NCBI RefSeq assembly: GCF_000378185.1
Contig: NZ_KB899390.1
Location: 1-64,000, forward strand
Direction: 5' to 3'
DNA from: Salinimonas chungwhensis DSM 16280
GTDB lineage: Bacteria; Pseudomonadota; Gammaproteobacteria; Enterobacterales; Alteromonadaceae
DNA length: 64,000 nt
Numbering within the stretch: position 1 is the stretch's first letter; each line of letters begins with the position of its first letter. The notes beneath the pieces are model-generated. The model saw only the letters and a list, made by a program, of their open reading frames with translations, was not told where the DNA came from and ran no database searches. A program made the position numbers and the translations under genes. This document shows, one piece after another, positions 54,736-64,000 of this stretch.

Positions 54736-55834
54736 ATGTTCGAAATCAATCCTGTACAGAATGCTATTTCTGATATCCGGGGCCGTACCGAGGCTCTTAG
54801 GGGGTATCTTTGACTTTGATGCAAAGTCAGAGCGGTTAGAAGAAGTTAATCGGGAACTTGAAAATCCTGATGTCTGGAATGATCCGGACTATGCCCAGAA
54901 TCTGGGGAAAGAAAAAGTTGCTTTGGAGCAGGTGGTAAAAACCATCCATGAACTGGAGCAGGGTGCAGAGGATGTGGAAGGTCTGCTGGAACTGGCAGTG
55001 GAAGCTGAAGATGAGGAAACATTTTCAGAGACCAAAGCCGAGGTGGAAGGCCTGCAACAGAAGTTGGAAAAGCTGGAGTTTCGCCGAATGTTTTCCGGGC
55101 CCAATGATGCTGCCGACTGTTACATTGATTTGCAGGCAGGTTCAGGAGGCACCGAGGCTCAGGACTGGGCGAACATGCTGCTAAGGATGTACCTTCGTTG
55201 GGGGGAATCCCATGGCCTTAAAACTGAAATCATTGAGTTATCTGAAGGTGATGTAGCCGGCATAAAAAGCGTTACCGTGCGGTTTCAGGGCGAGTATGCG
55301 TTTGGCTGGTTACGCACAGAGACCGGCGTTCACCGGTTAGTAAGAAAATCGCCTTTCGATTCGGGTAATCGACGCCATACGTCTTTTTCTTCTGCGTTTG
55401 TGTATCCGGAGATTGATGACAATATCGAAATAGATATTAACCCGTCAGATTTACGCATTGATACGTATCGGGCATCAGGCGCGGGCGGTCAGCATGTAAA
55501 CAGAACCGACTCGGCGGTGCGTATTACCCATGAGCCCACCGGGATAGTGGTGCAATGTCAAAACGACCGTTCTCAGCATAAGAACAAAGATCAGGCTATG
55601 AAGCAGCTCAAAGCCAAGCTTCATGAGTTTGAACTGCAAAAGCAGAATGCTGAGAAACAAGCTCTGGAAGAGAGTAAGTCAGATATTGGCTGGGGCAGCC
55701 AGATTCGTTCTTACGTGCTGGATGACTCACGCATTAAAGATTTACGCACGGGTGTAGAAAACCGTAATACCCAGGCCGTGTTAGACGGTGATTTGGATAA
55801 ATTTATTGAAGCCAGCCTGAAGTCCGGGCTTTAA
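54736..55834 (+). CDS. prfB: peptide chain release factor 2, with programmed +1 frameshift
   Basis: RF2 reads UAA and UGA stops. The gene starts at ATG 54736 ([11 protein letters not shown]); after 25 codons there is an in-frame TGA (54811-54813) in the classic setting AGGGGG-TAT-CTT-TGA-C: an internal SD at 54799-54804, three bases before the slippery CTT. A +1 shift onto GAC 54812 gives a 365-aa protein, the same length as E. coli RF2. SPF recognition motif (RKSPFDSG) and the GGQ motif in [10 protein letters not shown] are intact, with alanine at the position where E. coli K-12 has Thr246. Only the downstream frame appears in automated translation. It is followed after 17 bases by lysS. Confidence 0.97.
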
Positions 55835-55851
55835 CAGACAAGTGATTAGGT

Positions 55852-57393
55852 ATGACCAGTCAACAGCAAGATGAGAATAAATTAATTGCCGAGCGCCGGG
55901 CAAAATTGAGCGCGATTCGCGAAAACTGTCGTTCCAATGGATTTCCTAACCAGTTTCGTCGCGAACATTATGCCGACGAATTGCAGAACGCGTTCGGGCA
56001 GTCGGATAAAGAAACATTGGCAGAGCAGGGCAATGAGGTGAGTATTGCCGGCCGTATAATGGCCAAACGCGGGCCGTTTCTATTGCTACAGGATATGACC
56101 GGACGCATTCAGGCTTACGCCTCAAAAGATGCGCAAAAGGCTATTAAAGCTCGCTATGGCAGCCTCGATATCGGTGACATTATTGGTGTTGCCGGCACCC
56201 TGCAAATGTCAGGAAAGGGCGACCTGTATGTGGATATGGCAAATTATGAGCTACTTACCAAGGCGTTGCGGCCGCTACCTGAAAAATTTCACGGCCTGAG
56301 CGATCAGGAGACCAAGTATCGCCAGCGTTATGTTGATTTGATCACCAGCGATAAAACCCGCGAGACATTTCGTATTCGCAGTGAGCTGATTAATGGGATC
56401 CGACAGTATCTGACGCAGCGAAAGTTCATAGAAGTTGAAACGCCGATGCTACAGGTGATTCCAGGTGGAGCTACAGCAAAACCGTTTGTGACTCACCACA
56501 ATGCCATGGATATTGATATGTACCTGCGTATCGCGCCTGAGCTGTATCTTAAGCGTTTGGTAGTGGGCGGCATTGAGCGTGTATTCGAAATCAACCGAAA
56601 CTTCCGCAACGAAGGACTTTCTACGCGCCATAATCCTGAATTTACCATGCTGGAATTCTATCAGGCCTACGCGGATTATCATGATTTGATGGATCTGACT
56701 GAAGATATGTTGCGTACGCTGGCGCAGGATATCCTGGGCACGTCAGAACTGCTTAATACGGTAACCGATGCCGAAGGTAATGTGCTGGAAGAAAAGCGCT
56801 ATGATTTTGGTCAGCCTTTCGACCGCCTGAGTATGGGCGATGCTATTCTCAAATACTGGCCAGAAGCGAATGAAGCGGCCATTCGCGATCCAGAATCCCA
56901 TCTGGATGAATTAAAAGCTATGGCAAAACAGCTTCATATTAAAGAGCCAGACGTTGAAGGCATCTGGGGCGCTGGTAAATATTTATGCGAAATCTTTGAA
57001 GCTACTGCAGAAGAACAATTGGAACAGCCGACATTCATCACCGAGTACCCCTGGGAAGTGTCGCCACTGGCCAGACGCAATGATGACAACCCGTTTATTA
57101 CCGATCGCTTTGAATTTTTTGTCGGCGGGCGTGAAATTGCTAACGGATTTAGCGAGCTCAATGACTCAGAAGATCAGGCTGAACGCTTCCGTAAGCAGGT
57201 TGCTGAAAAAGATGCCGGCGATGATGAAGCGATGCATTTTGATGAAGATTACATCCGCGCCCTTGAGCACGGCTTACCCCCTACAGCGGGTCAAGGCATT
57301 GGTATTGATCGTTTAACTATGCTGTTTACGAACAGTCCGACAATTAAAGATGTCATATTGTTCCCGCATATGCGGCCGGAAGGTCAGGAGTAA
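55852..57393 (+). CDS. lysS: lysine--tRNA ligase, class II
   Basis: 513 aa class II synthetase. N-terminal OB-fold anticodon domain (about 65-150), motif 1 around [22 protein letters not shown], motif 2 [14 protein letters not shown] and motif 3 [14 protein letters not shown]. All are intact. It follows prfB by 17 bases, as the prfB-lysS operon of E. coli. Its stop overlaps the end of the convergent panE-like gene by 10 bases. Confidence 0.97.
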   Translation: MTSQQQDENKLIAERRAKLSAIRENCRSNGFPNQFRREHYADELQNAFGQSDKETLAEQGNEVSIAGRIMAKRGPFLLLQDMTGRIQAYASKDAQKAIKARYGSLDIGDIIGVAGTLQMSGKGDLYVDMANYELLTKALRPLPEKFHGLSDQETKYRQRYVDLITSDKTRETFRIRSELINGIRQYLTQRKFIEVETPMLQVIPGGATAKPFVTHHNAMDIDMYLRIAPELYLKRLVVGGIERVFEINRNFRNEGLSTRHNPEFTMLEFYQAYADYHDLMDLTEDMLRTLAQDILGTSELLNTVTDAEGNVLEEKRYDFGQPFDRLSMGDAILKYWPEANEAAIRDPESHLDELKAMAKQLHIKEPDVEGIWGAGKYLCEIFEATAEEQLEQPTFITEYPWEVSPLARRNDDNPFITDRFEFFVGGREIANGFSELNDSEDQAERFRKQVAEKDAGDDEAMHFDEDYIRALEHGLPPTAGQGIGIDRLTMLFTNSPTIKDVILFPHMRPEGQE

Positions 57394-58307
57394 GCGGCTT
57401 CCATTTTTTTTATCTTTTCATATAAAATGGCATTGACGGAAACGTCGATGCCTTTTTTTTGCGCCTGTTCGACAATAAATCCGTTAATGGCATCTATTTC
57501 TGTACGCCGGCGATGCTTAATGTCCTGATGCATACTGGAATAATTTTGCGCTGTAGCATCGATTACATGACGAACCTGATCAGCTAATAATTGTGGTTCA
57601 AACATCATGCCCTCTGATTGCATGAGTGCAGCCATTTCCTGACAAATATGCTTAATAGTGGGTTGGAACCGATGCTCAGCCAGCGCCCCATTAGGCACGT
57701 CATGCAAGCTTGTCAGCGGGTTGATAACCGCATTAACCACAAGTTTCAACCACAGTGCTTCGGTGATATCAGGGTGCCAGGTAACAGGCTGCAGACATCG
57801 GCTGATGGTTTCAAAAACAATCTGCAGCTGCGTGTCGTTAAGATTAACATTGTCCGGCGCTTCGCCAAAAATAGTGCGCCCGAACCCACTATGACGAGCT
57901 TCCTGTAAGGTGGGCTTGTATACTCCATGACTGGTTGTAGCCTGATAAACCGGCTGATAGGGAAGATGGCGACGCACGCTTTCCAGGCCCCCCATACCGT
58001 TATGTACCAATAATACGGGGGTTGCCTGATCCAGCCTGTCCTGCCACTGCCTGGCAGCGTCTTCCAGCTGATGCACTTTTAAGGGCATAACCAGCAAATC
58101 TGTTGGGCCCAGTGCTTCTGCCTGGCTTAAATTATCGGCAAGCAACAGGCGTTGACCACTATAGGATGTCAGCCTCTGCGTGAGCTGTTCCGGGCGCCGG
58201 GGGGCGAGGCTGTAAGGAATATTGTTGCGCTGTGCGCCAGCAGCAATTAATGAGCCGATGGCGCCGCTGCCCACAATTTGTACTCGCCCTTTCAAGTGGT
58301 GAGACAT
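57384..58307 (-). CDS. panE: 2-dehydropantoate 2-reductase (ketopantoate reductase)
   Basis: 307 aa. NADPH-binding motif [14 protein letters not shown] at the N-terminus (residues 11-24), then [10 protein letters not shown] and the catalytic-lysine region [22 protein letters not shown]. The C-terminal domain includes [19 protein letters not shown], typical of PanE. Reduces ketopantoate to pantoate on the way to coenzyme A; family members also reduce other 2-keto acids. Start ATG 58307 overlaps the pseudouridine synthase stop as TAATG. Confidence 0.9.
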   Translation of the reverse strand: MSHHLKGRVQIVGSGAIGSLIAAGAQRNNIPYSLAPRRPEQLTQRLTSYSGQRLLLADNLSQAEALGPTDLLVMPLKVHQLEDAARQWQDRLDQATPVLLVHNGMGGLESVRRHLPYQPVYQATTSHGVYKPTLQEARHSGFGRTIFGEAPDNVNLNDTQLQIVFETISRCLQPVTWHPDITEALWLKLVVNAVINPLTSLHDVPNGALAEHRFQPTIKHICQEMAALMQSEGMMFEPQLLADQVRHVIDATAQNYSSMHQDIKHRRRTEIDAINGFIVEQAQKKGIDVSVNAILYEKIKKMEAAYS

Positions 58308-59011
58308 TACAACTCCTGCAACATGCTTTTGGGAAGTTTACCGGTCGGCCAGTGTATCTGTTCTGGCTGCGAGTTCTTTGTCAACCACATCTGGCATTCC
58401 CGGCTGAAAAAATGCACTCCCGTATAGAATGGACAGGTGACAGCAATACTCTGCTTCTGATAGTCAAAACAGAGCCGCCAGGCATGCAAATACAGCCTGT
58501 CGGAGTGTTCTTTACCATATAAGGTATCGCCCAGCACCGGGCTACCGAGACTTTTTAACGCTACCCGTATCTGATGTGTTTTGCCGGTAAGAGGGCGAAG
58601 GATAAAACCGCGGATACCCGGCAAGATACTCTGACTGAAAAACTGGGTTATGGCCGGGTTTTCCCGGGTTTTTAGCAGTATATGCTGACCCCGGCGACGG
58701 TTTTTCATATCGCCGATTATCGTACCTTGCTTTTGGCGTGGCTTACCAGCCCCCAGCGCGATGTAAAACTTTTGTATGTGGTGCTGAGCAAACAATTCAG
58801 ACAAGGTGGCTGCGGCTACGGCATTTCGGGCAATCAAAAGGCAGCCTGAAGTGCCGTCATCCAGCCGGTGACACAGAAATAATTGCTGCTCGCCAAGTTG
58901 TCTGCGCAACAGAGTGATGATGCCCAGCTCTGCATCGTGCATAGTAACACCAGCAGGTTTCGCCACCACATAAAAGTCATTGTGGGTAAAGAGAATAGGA
59001 ATTTCAGTCAC
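58307..59011 (-). CDS. RluA-family RNA pseudouridine synthase
   Basis: 234 aa, without an S4 domain. The catalytic motif HRLDDGTSG includes the aspartate (Asp51), and the RPLTGKTHQIRVAL motif is the second family signature. It matches a small RluA subgroup found in marine gammaproteobacteria (TIGR01621 as recalled). The exact target position in rRNA or tRNA cannot be read. The start is GTG at 59011, overlapping the Hpt gene stop by 8 bases. Confidence 0.88.
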   Translation of the reverse strand: MTEIPILFTHNDFYVVAKPAGVTMHDAELGIITLLRRQLGEQQLFLCHRLDDGTSGCLLIARNAVAAATLSELFAQHHIQKFYIALGAGKPRQKQGTIIGDMKNRRRGQHILLKTRENPAITQFFSQSILPGIRGFILRPLTGKTHQIRVALKSLGSPVLGDTLYGKEHSDRLYLHAWRLCFDYQKQSIAVTCPFYTGVHFFSRECQMWLTKNSQPEQIHWPTGKLPKSMLQEL

Positions 59012-59549
59012 TGTGTGTTTTTACCAACTCCAGTGCAATCTCATAATCAAGTTCGTCAATGGCATCGCGAATAGTTTCGTGCTGCGAGGCAGGAATCGCC
59101 AGCTCATTGAGCCATTTGTCCAGCTGTTCTTCGGGAATGAACTCATGTTGGCTCAGTGCAGTGATAAATGCCTCTCGCTGTTGAGATGTATCGGGCGAAG
59201 CATTTGTTTCTGTCGCCAGAGCATTAATCGCGGTTATTGTCTGCGACAGAGCATCTACAAATGTGTGATGACTGGCTGGTACGGTGTGGCTTTCTTTAAT
59301 CGCCTGCTCGTAATTATGCGCTTCCACATGTAACAGGTTACAACCCATATTTCCCGCCACGCCTTTAAGCGTATGCACCATGATGCGCACATCTTCCCAC
59401 CGGTTTTCAGCCAGCGCGTGATCCAGTCGAACCGGTAAGTCCTGATATTCAGCCGCGAGTTTTTGTAATAAGGACACATATAGTGCGCGATTACCACTTA
59501 GCTGGGAGACCCCAAAATCAAGGTCTATAACAAGGCGATTGTTATTCAT
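59004..59549 (-). CDS. Hpt domain phosphotransfer protein
   Basis: 181 aa. The HPt motif IMVHTLKGVAGNMGC (His59 the phosphorylated residue) is followed by helices of the four-helix bundle (LLHVEAHNYEQAI). The C-terminal half (residues 105-181) is acidic and helical without a recognised domain. No histidine kinase or response regulator lies near, so it is an orphan phosphotransfer protein, possibly a shuttle for a hybrid kinase elsewhere. First gene of a minus-strand operon with the pseudouridine synthase and PanE. Confidence 0.85.
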   Translation of the reverse strand: MNNNRLVIDLDFGVSQLSGNRALYVSLLQKLAAEYQDLPVRLDHALAENRWEDVRIMVHTLKGVAGNMGCNLLHVEAHNYEQAIKESHTVPASHHTFVDALSQTITAINALATETNASPDTSQQREAFITALSQHEFIPEEQLDKWLNELAIPASQHETIRDAIDELDYEIALELVKTHSD

Positions 59550-59736
59550 CGTAAAATCCCTGGTAGTCAGACAATAAATTGTAGGCTAACCATTCACAAA
59601 TTGATACAACCTGACTCAACAGTACAGGAGTTATCTGCGTCAAAATTTGATAGTCTGTCAAACCGTTAAAAACGTCAGTAAGCTAATTGATAGTTTCTGA
59701 TTAAAAAGTCAGGTCTTTACGAAAAGGAAAGGTGTG

Positions 59737-62604
59737 ATGTTAAAACGCATCGTTAAAACTATTTTTATTACCAGTACGGTACTTGGAGTGCTGGCAGGAT
59801 GCCAACAGGCCAAACAGAGTACAGAAAATGCGTCTGAAGCGGGCCCGACCCAAGCTTCCGATAAACTTGCTATCGACTACAAAAAATACACCCTGGATAA
59901 TGGCCTGACGGTTATCCTGCATCAGGATAAATCCGATCCGCTGGTTCACGTGGATATGACGTACCATGTGGGGTCATCACGCGAAGATATTGGCAAATCC
60001 GGCTTTGCCCACTTTTTTGAGCATATGATGTTTCAGGGATCTGAACATGTCGCCGACGAACAGCATTTTAAAATCATAACTGAGGCAGGGGGTAACCTGA
60101 ACGGCAGCACTAACAGCGACCGCACAAATTACTACCAAACCGTTCCTGCTAATCAATTGGAAAAGGTACTCTGGCTGGAATCCGACCGGATGGGCTATTT
60201 GCTGCAAGCGGTAAATCAGACCAAATTTGAAAATCAGCGAGAGACGGTGAAAAATGAACGGGCACAGCGGGTTGATAACCAGCCTTATGGTTTGCGAAAT
60301 GAGCGCACCGCGGAGGCTCTCTATCCTTCCGGGCATCCTTATTCCTGGCAGCCAATCGGTTATGTGGAGGATTTAGACCGCGTCAACGTAGACGACCTTA
60401 AAGCATTTTTTAAACGCTGGTACGGCCCTAACAATGCTGTGTTAACTATTGGTGGTGATATTGATATTGCCCAGACCAAACAGTGGGTGGAGAACTACTT
60501 TGGCGGAATACCCGCAGGACCGGAAGTAGCAAAACCCGAACCACAGCCTGTGACGTTGGAGGAGGATCGTTATATCACCCTGGAAGATAACGTGCACCTG
60601 CCCCTGTTACAGGTTACCTATCCCACCGTTTATGCCAGACATCCGGACGAAGCACCCTTGGATGTTCTTGCCGATATTTTAGGTGGCGGCAAAACATCGT
60701 TATTGTACAAAAATCTGGTAAAAAACGGGCAAGCCGTACAAACTGCCGTTAACCACCCGTGTCGGGAACTGGCCTGTGAATTTCAGCTTTTTGCGTTGGC
60801 TAATCCGGCGAGTACACCTGACTTAGCTAAACTCAGAAATGTAGTGGTCCAAACATTAGAAGAGTTTGAAGCCCGGGGAGTGAAACCCGACGATCTGGCC
60901 AGGGTCAAAGCATCTATAGAGTCATCCACCGTTTTTGGTCTGCAAAGTGTTGCTGGGAAAGTCAGCAAACTTGCTGCCGGCGAAACGTTTAGTGGAAAAC
61001 CAGATTTGGTGCGCGAGGATATCGAACGTTACAACGCCGTTACCGCCAGCGACGTCATGCGCGTCTATAGAAAATACATCAAACATGGCCACGGCGTTAT
61101 ACTCAGTGTGGTTCCTCAGGGACAGGCACAACTTGCGGTAAAAGAACAAAACTTCACTTTACCCGAGCGCCAGATCCCGAGCAGCGAGCCTGCGAAGCCG
61201 GTAGCTCCCTTACAGATAAGCGAGAGTATTGACAGAAACAACGTGCCGCCGGCCGGCCCTGCACCGGTGGTAGAGGTTCCCGATTACTGGGAAAGCACTT
61301 TAGCAGACACTATCCCTTTACTTGGCGTTACAAGCTCTGAAACACCTACCGTCACGTTTACGTTAAATATGGAAGGCGGGATGCTACTGGATCCTGAAGA
61401 CAAGGCGGGTACTGCCTACCTTACCGCGCTGATGATGAACGAATCTACGCAACAATACTCAAATGAGTCCATTGCTAACGAACTGGCTAAGCTGGGCAGT
61501 TCAATCCAGTTCAGTTCCCGCGGCAGATATACTCAGGTGATGGTGTCCTCGTTAACCAAAAATATTGATCAGACCATGGCATTACTGGAGGAGAAGCTGT
61601 TTCACCCAGCTTTTCTGGAGCAGGACTTTGAGCGCATGAAAGCCCGCGTACTACAAAGTATGCAGCAGCAGCTCAAAAACCCGTCATCGTTGGCGACCCG
61701 CGCCCGTGACTGGATCTTATTTGGCAAGGACAGCCGGTTGAGTCTGCCTGAGGAAGGAACTCTGGCGACACTTCAAAATATCACATTGCAGGACATTAAG
61801 GCCTATTACAACAACTATTATACGCCAGATCACGCTCACGCTGTCGTGGTCAGTGATCTTTCCGCCAATGCTTTTAGCCAGACAACAACGTTTTTAAAGC
61901 AATGGGAATCTCAGGATTATGCCATTCCAGAGTTCGGTTCATTTCCACAATATACCAAAACCCATACCTATCTGGTGGATAAACCGGGGGCGGTACAATC
62001 GGTGGTACATATCGTCAAGCGCGGGCCAAAGTTCGATGCCACAGAGACTTATTTTAAGTCCAACCTCATGAACTTTCCGCTGGGAGGAGCCTTTAACAGT
62101 CGCATAAACCTGAACTTGCGGGAAGACAAGGGATATACCTATGGCGCGTCTACCGCCTTTATTGGTGGAAAAACGCTGGGATGGTTTGACGCCTCTGCTG
62201 ATCTTAATGGCGAGTTTACCGCTAAAGGTATAGAAGAGATGCTTAATGAAATTCGTCAGTTTGCCAGTGAAGGTGTTAAACCTGAAGAAGTGACGTTTAT
62301 GCGTAACGCTTATACACTAAGCGATGCGTTAAAATATGAAACGCCATCCAGTAAAGCCCGGTTCCTGAGCCAGCTCCAGGCTTATGATTTACCGGACGAT
62401 TATCGCCAGCAGCAATTGGATATCATAAAGAATATTGATGCTGAACAACTCAATGCATTAGCCAAAGAGCAGCTGATTGTTGAGGATATGCAGATAATTG
62501 TAGTTGGCGATAAGCAGAAAATTCTGGAACAATTGTTCACTTTAGGGTTTCCTGTCATTGAGTTGTCTCTGGAGCAGAAAACCCAACGCGAGTTAACACC
62601 GTAA
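59737..62604 (+). CDS. M16 family zinc metallopeptidase, lipoprotein
   Basis: 955 aa. Lipoprotein signal (VLGVLAGC, Cys22). The inverted zinc-binding motif is complete: HFFEH (His92, Glu95, His96) with the downstream glutamate in NQRETVKNE. There are two M16 halves: the first (about 45-470) has active-site residues, and the second (about 530-930) is inactive-type. It resembles secreted insulinase-like peptidases (pitrilysin family) of gammaproteobacteria, often called putative zinc protease. ATG 59737 is preferred to a GTG three bases before. AAAGGAAAGG upstream supplies an SD. Confidence 0.92.
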   Translation: MLKRIVKTIFITSTVLGVLAGCQQAKQSTENASEAGPTQASDKLAIDYKKYTLDNGLTVILHQDKSDPLVHVDMTYHVGSSREDIGKSGFAHFFEHMMFQGSEHVADEQHFKIITEAGGNLNGSTNSDRTNYYQTVPANQLEKVLWLESDRMGYLLQAVNQTKFENQRETVKNERAQRVDNQPYGLRNERTAEALYPSGHPYSWQPIGYVEDLDRVNVDDLKAFFKRWYGPNNAVLTIGGDIDIAQTKQWVENYFGGIPAGPEVAKPEPQPVTLEEDRYITLEDNVHLPLLQVTYPTVYARHPDEAPLDVLADILGGGKTSLLYKNLVKNGQAVQTAVNHPCRELACEFQLFALANPASTPDLAKLRNVVVQTLEEFEARGVKPDDLARVKASIESSTVFGLQSVAGKVSKLAAGETFSGKPDLVREDIERYNAVTASDVMRVYRKYIKHGHGVILSVVPQGQAQLAVKEQNFTLPERQIPSSEPAKPVAPLQISESIDRNNVPPAGPAPVVEVPDYWESTLADTIPLLGVTSSETPTVTFTLNMEGGMLLDPEDKAGTAYLTALMMNESTQQYSNESIANELAKLGSSIQFSSRGRYTQVMVSSLTKNIDQTMALLEEKLFHPAFLEQDFERMKARVLQSMQQQLKNPSSLATRARDWILFGKDSRLSLPEEGTLATLQNITLQDIKAYYNNYYTPDHAHAVVVSDLSANAFSQTTTFLKQWESQDYAIPEFGSFPQYTKTHTYLVDKPGAVQSVVHIVKRGPKFDATETYFKSNLMNFPLGGAFNSRINLNLREDKGYTYGASTAFIGGKTLGWFDASADLNGEFTAKGIEEMLNEIRQFASEGVKPEEVTFMRNAYTLSDALKYETPSSKARFLSQLQAYDLPDDYRQQQLDIIKNIDAEQLNALAKEQLIVEDMQIIVVGDKQKILEQLFTLGFPVIELSLEQKTQRELTP

Positions 62605-62649
62605 TTTTGCGATTCGTCGTATAAACCGGTACTAACAATTGAAATTCTC

Positions 62650-62675
62650 AGGCCTTTCCTCATTAAGAAAGGCCT
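62650..62675 (+). promoter_or_regulatory. 9-bp hairpin between M16 gene and gshA
   Basis: AGGCCTTTC (62650-62658) and GAAAGGCCT (62667-62675) pair perfectly around an 8-base loop. No T-run follows, so it may be a weak terminator, an attenuator or a leader hairpin for gshA. Confidence 0.45.
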
Positions 62676-62701
62676 TATCAAAACCGGACAAAGATTTGAC
62701 T

Positions 62702-64000
62702 GTGACGCAACTGAATTTTGAACAGCGGCTGGAAGCGCTGCATAGCAGTACTTTTATAAAAAGTCTGGCGCAAAGCCGTCGAGGTGTAGAACGCGAAGCG
62801 CTGAGAATTGAAAAAGACGGCGCGTTATCGCAAAAAGCGCACCCGGAAGCATTAGGTTCAGCGCTTACCCATGAAACCATCACCACGGACTTTTCAGAAT
62901 CACTTCTTGAGTTCATAACCCCGCCTGCGTTACATAGTGCAACGACGCTTGAGCAGCTGCAGGATATTCATAAATATGTTGCAAACAACATTGATGGTGA
63001 GTTGTTGTGGCCCATGAGCATGCCATGCTTTATTGAAGATGAAGACAGTATTCCCATTGCCAATTTCGGTGAGTCGAATGTTGGTAAAATGAAGCGCGTT
63101 TACCGGGTGGGGCTCAAAAATCGCTATGGCAGCATGATGCAGGCTATAGCAGGCGTGCATTACAACTTTTCTTTTTCTGATAGTTTTTGGATGCATTGGG
63201 CTGCGCTTCATAAAGAAGCGCATGACCAGGAACAGGTAGCACGGGATTATCTGTCGCTAATACGAAATTATCGCCGGACCTGCTGGCTGATTCCTTATCT
63301 GTTTGGTGCATCACCAGCGCTATGCAGCTCTTTTTTGAATAATAAGTCACACAACATGTCGTTTGAAAAAGTGGGCAAGGGCACCTTTTATCTGCCGCAC
63401 GCGACATGTCTGAGAATGAGCGATCTCGGTTACACCAACGCTGAGCAGTCGGCCCTGCAGATTTGTTACAACGAACTCGACAATTATGTGAAATTGCTGC
63501 GTGAGGCGATGCAAACTCCCTCCACTCGCTTTTCTAAATTTTCCGCCGGCGAAGATGGGAACTGGCAGCAGCTTAGTCATAACATTCTGCAGATTGAGAA
63601 TGAGCTCTATTCGCCAATCCGTCCCAAGCAGCCAACACTGCCACTTGAAAAACCTACTGATGCTCTGGTTAAAAGAGGTATCAGCTATATCGAGGTCAGA
63701 GCGCTGGATTTGAACCCATTCTCTGCGTTAGGTGTATCTCAGAGTCAAATGGACTTTCTGGATGTATATTTGCTGACCTGCCTGCTAATGCCAAGTGCCC
63801 AGTTGACGCCACAAAGTATCGCCGAAGCCAGAGAAAATATGGATGCCGTCGTGCTCGAAGGGCGCAAACCCGGTTTGTCGTTACATGTAGACGGTGAACC
63901 AGTGGCGATGCATGACTGGGCTAAAAGTTTGTTCGATAAATTTACCGAAGTGGCTGCATTACTGGACAAGGCGAATAATACATCGCGCTATTCAGAAGCC
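62702..64000 (+). CDS. gshA: glutamate--cysteine ligase, 3' end outside window
   Basis: First step of glutathione synthesis. The frame opens with GTG at 62702 and is still open at the end of the window (433 codons seen; E. coli GshA has 518). Hallmarks: RRGVEREALRIEKDG, HPEALGSALTHETITTDFSESLLEFITP, and IAGVHYNFSFSDSFW. The start is GTG because no ATG fits before the conserved N-terminus; a TTG at 62696 is possible. It follows the M16 gene with a gap of 97 bases containing a hairpin. Confidence 0.95.
   Translation, partial: MTQLNFEQRLEALHSSTFIKSLAQSRRGVEREALRIEKDGALSQKAHPEALGSALTHETITTDFSESLLEFITPPALHSATTLEQLQDIHKYVANNIDGELLWPMSMPCFIEDEDSIPIANFGESNVGKMKRVYRVGLKNRYGSMMQAIAGVHYNFSFSDSFWMHWAALHKEAHDQEQVARDYLSLIRNYRRTCWLIPYLFGASPALCSSFLNNKSHNMSFEKVGKGTFYLPHATCLRMSDLGYTNAEQSALQICYNELDNYVKLLREAMQTPSTRFSKFSAGEDGNWQQLSHNILQIENELYSPIRPKQPTLPLEKPTDALVKRGISYIEVRALDLNPFSALGVSQSQMDFLDVYLLTCLLMPSAQLTPQSIAEARENMDAVVLEGRKPGLSLHVDGEPVAMHDWAKSLFDKFTEVAALLDKANNTSRYSEA

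Noticed and set aside
1..64000. CRISPR array, insertion sequence or prophage
   Set aside because: No regularly spaced repeats, transposase, integrase or phage structural genes were seen.

Overview
The window comes from the chromosome of a marine gammaproteobacterium, most likely of the Alteromonadales (Alteromonas, Salinimonas or Aestuariibacter type). The evidence is the gene content: oxaloacetate decarboxylase sodium pump, several TonB-dependent receptors, a TtpC-type TonB system next to DUF3450 and TPR genes, a complete homogentisate pathway with TyrR, and gamma-type pairings (pspF-sap, holD-rimI, prfB-lysS). No insertion sequence, prophage, CRISPR array or rRNA was seen. The assignment to a genus is inference.

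Layout. 1-3.6 kb: oadGAB, a biotin-dependent Na+ pump. 3.5-10 kb (minus strand): pspF followed by sapABCDF, with stop and start codons overlapping or nearly so. 10.1-11.7 kb: pspABC, read divergently from a clear sigma-54 promoter. 11.9-18.5 kb: phenylalanine/tyrosine catabolism, phhA, tyrR, hpd, hmgA, fahA and maiA, with a perfect TyrR box in front of tyrR. 18.5-21.9 kb: an Lrp-type regulator divergent from leucine dehydrogenase, the 4.5S RNA gene, a ComFB-like protein and tryptophan 2,3-dioxygenase.

22-38.5 kb is an outer-membrane uptake region: two large TonB-dependent receptors with similar leaders, a decayed C-terminal remnant of a third receptor between them, a three-gene set (methyltransferase, TPR plus 2-oxoglutarate oxygenase, second 2-oxoglutarate oxygenase), then a six-gene energy-transduction operon (DUF3450, TtpC-like, ExbB, ExbD, TonB, TPR protein). 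38.5-42.8 kb: tmcA, an acyl-CoA thioesterase and an unusual AraC-type plus HDOD fusion regulator.

43-47 kb is a thiamine salvage operon headed by a TPP riboswitch: outer-membrane receptor, thiamine-binding protein, PnuT-type permease and thiamine kinase-like protein. The riboswitch has a visible, mutually exclusive SD-sequestering design. 47-48.2 kb: tRNA-Trp, holD, rimI. 48.4-50.4 kb: a large lipoprotein that looks like an undescribed clan GH-A-type glycosidase. 50.6-57.4 kb: translation genes prfC, argS, a flavin reductase, prfB with its programmed frameshift, and lysS. 57.4-59.5 kb (minus): an Hpt protein, a pseudouridine synthase and a PanE-type reductase. 59.7-64 kb: an M16 peptidase lipoprotein and gshA, which runs off the end of the window.

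The observations most worth following are the TPP switch, the AraC-HDOD fusion, the methyltransferase and dual-oxygenase set beside TonB receptors, the receptor remnant with the shared receptor leaders, and the GH-like lipoprotein. All family calls were made by reading the sequence; no database search was run.
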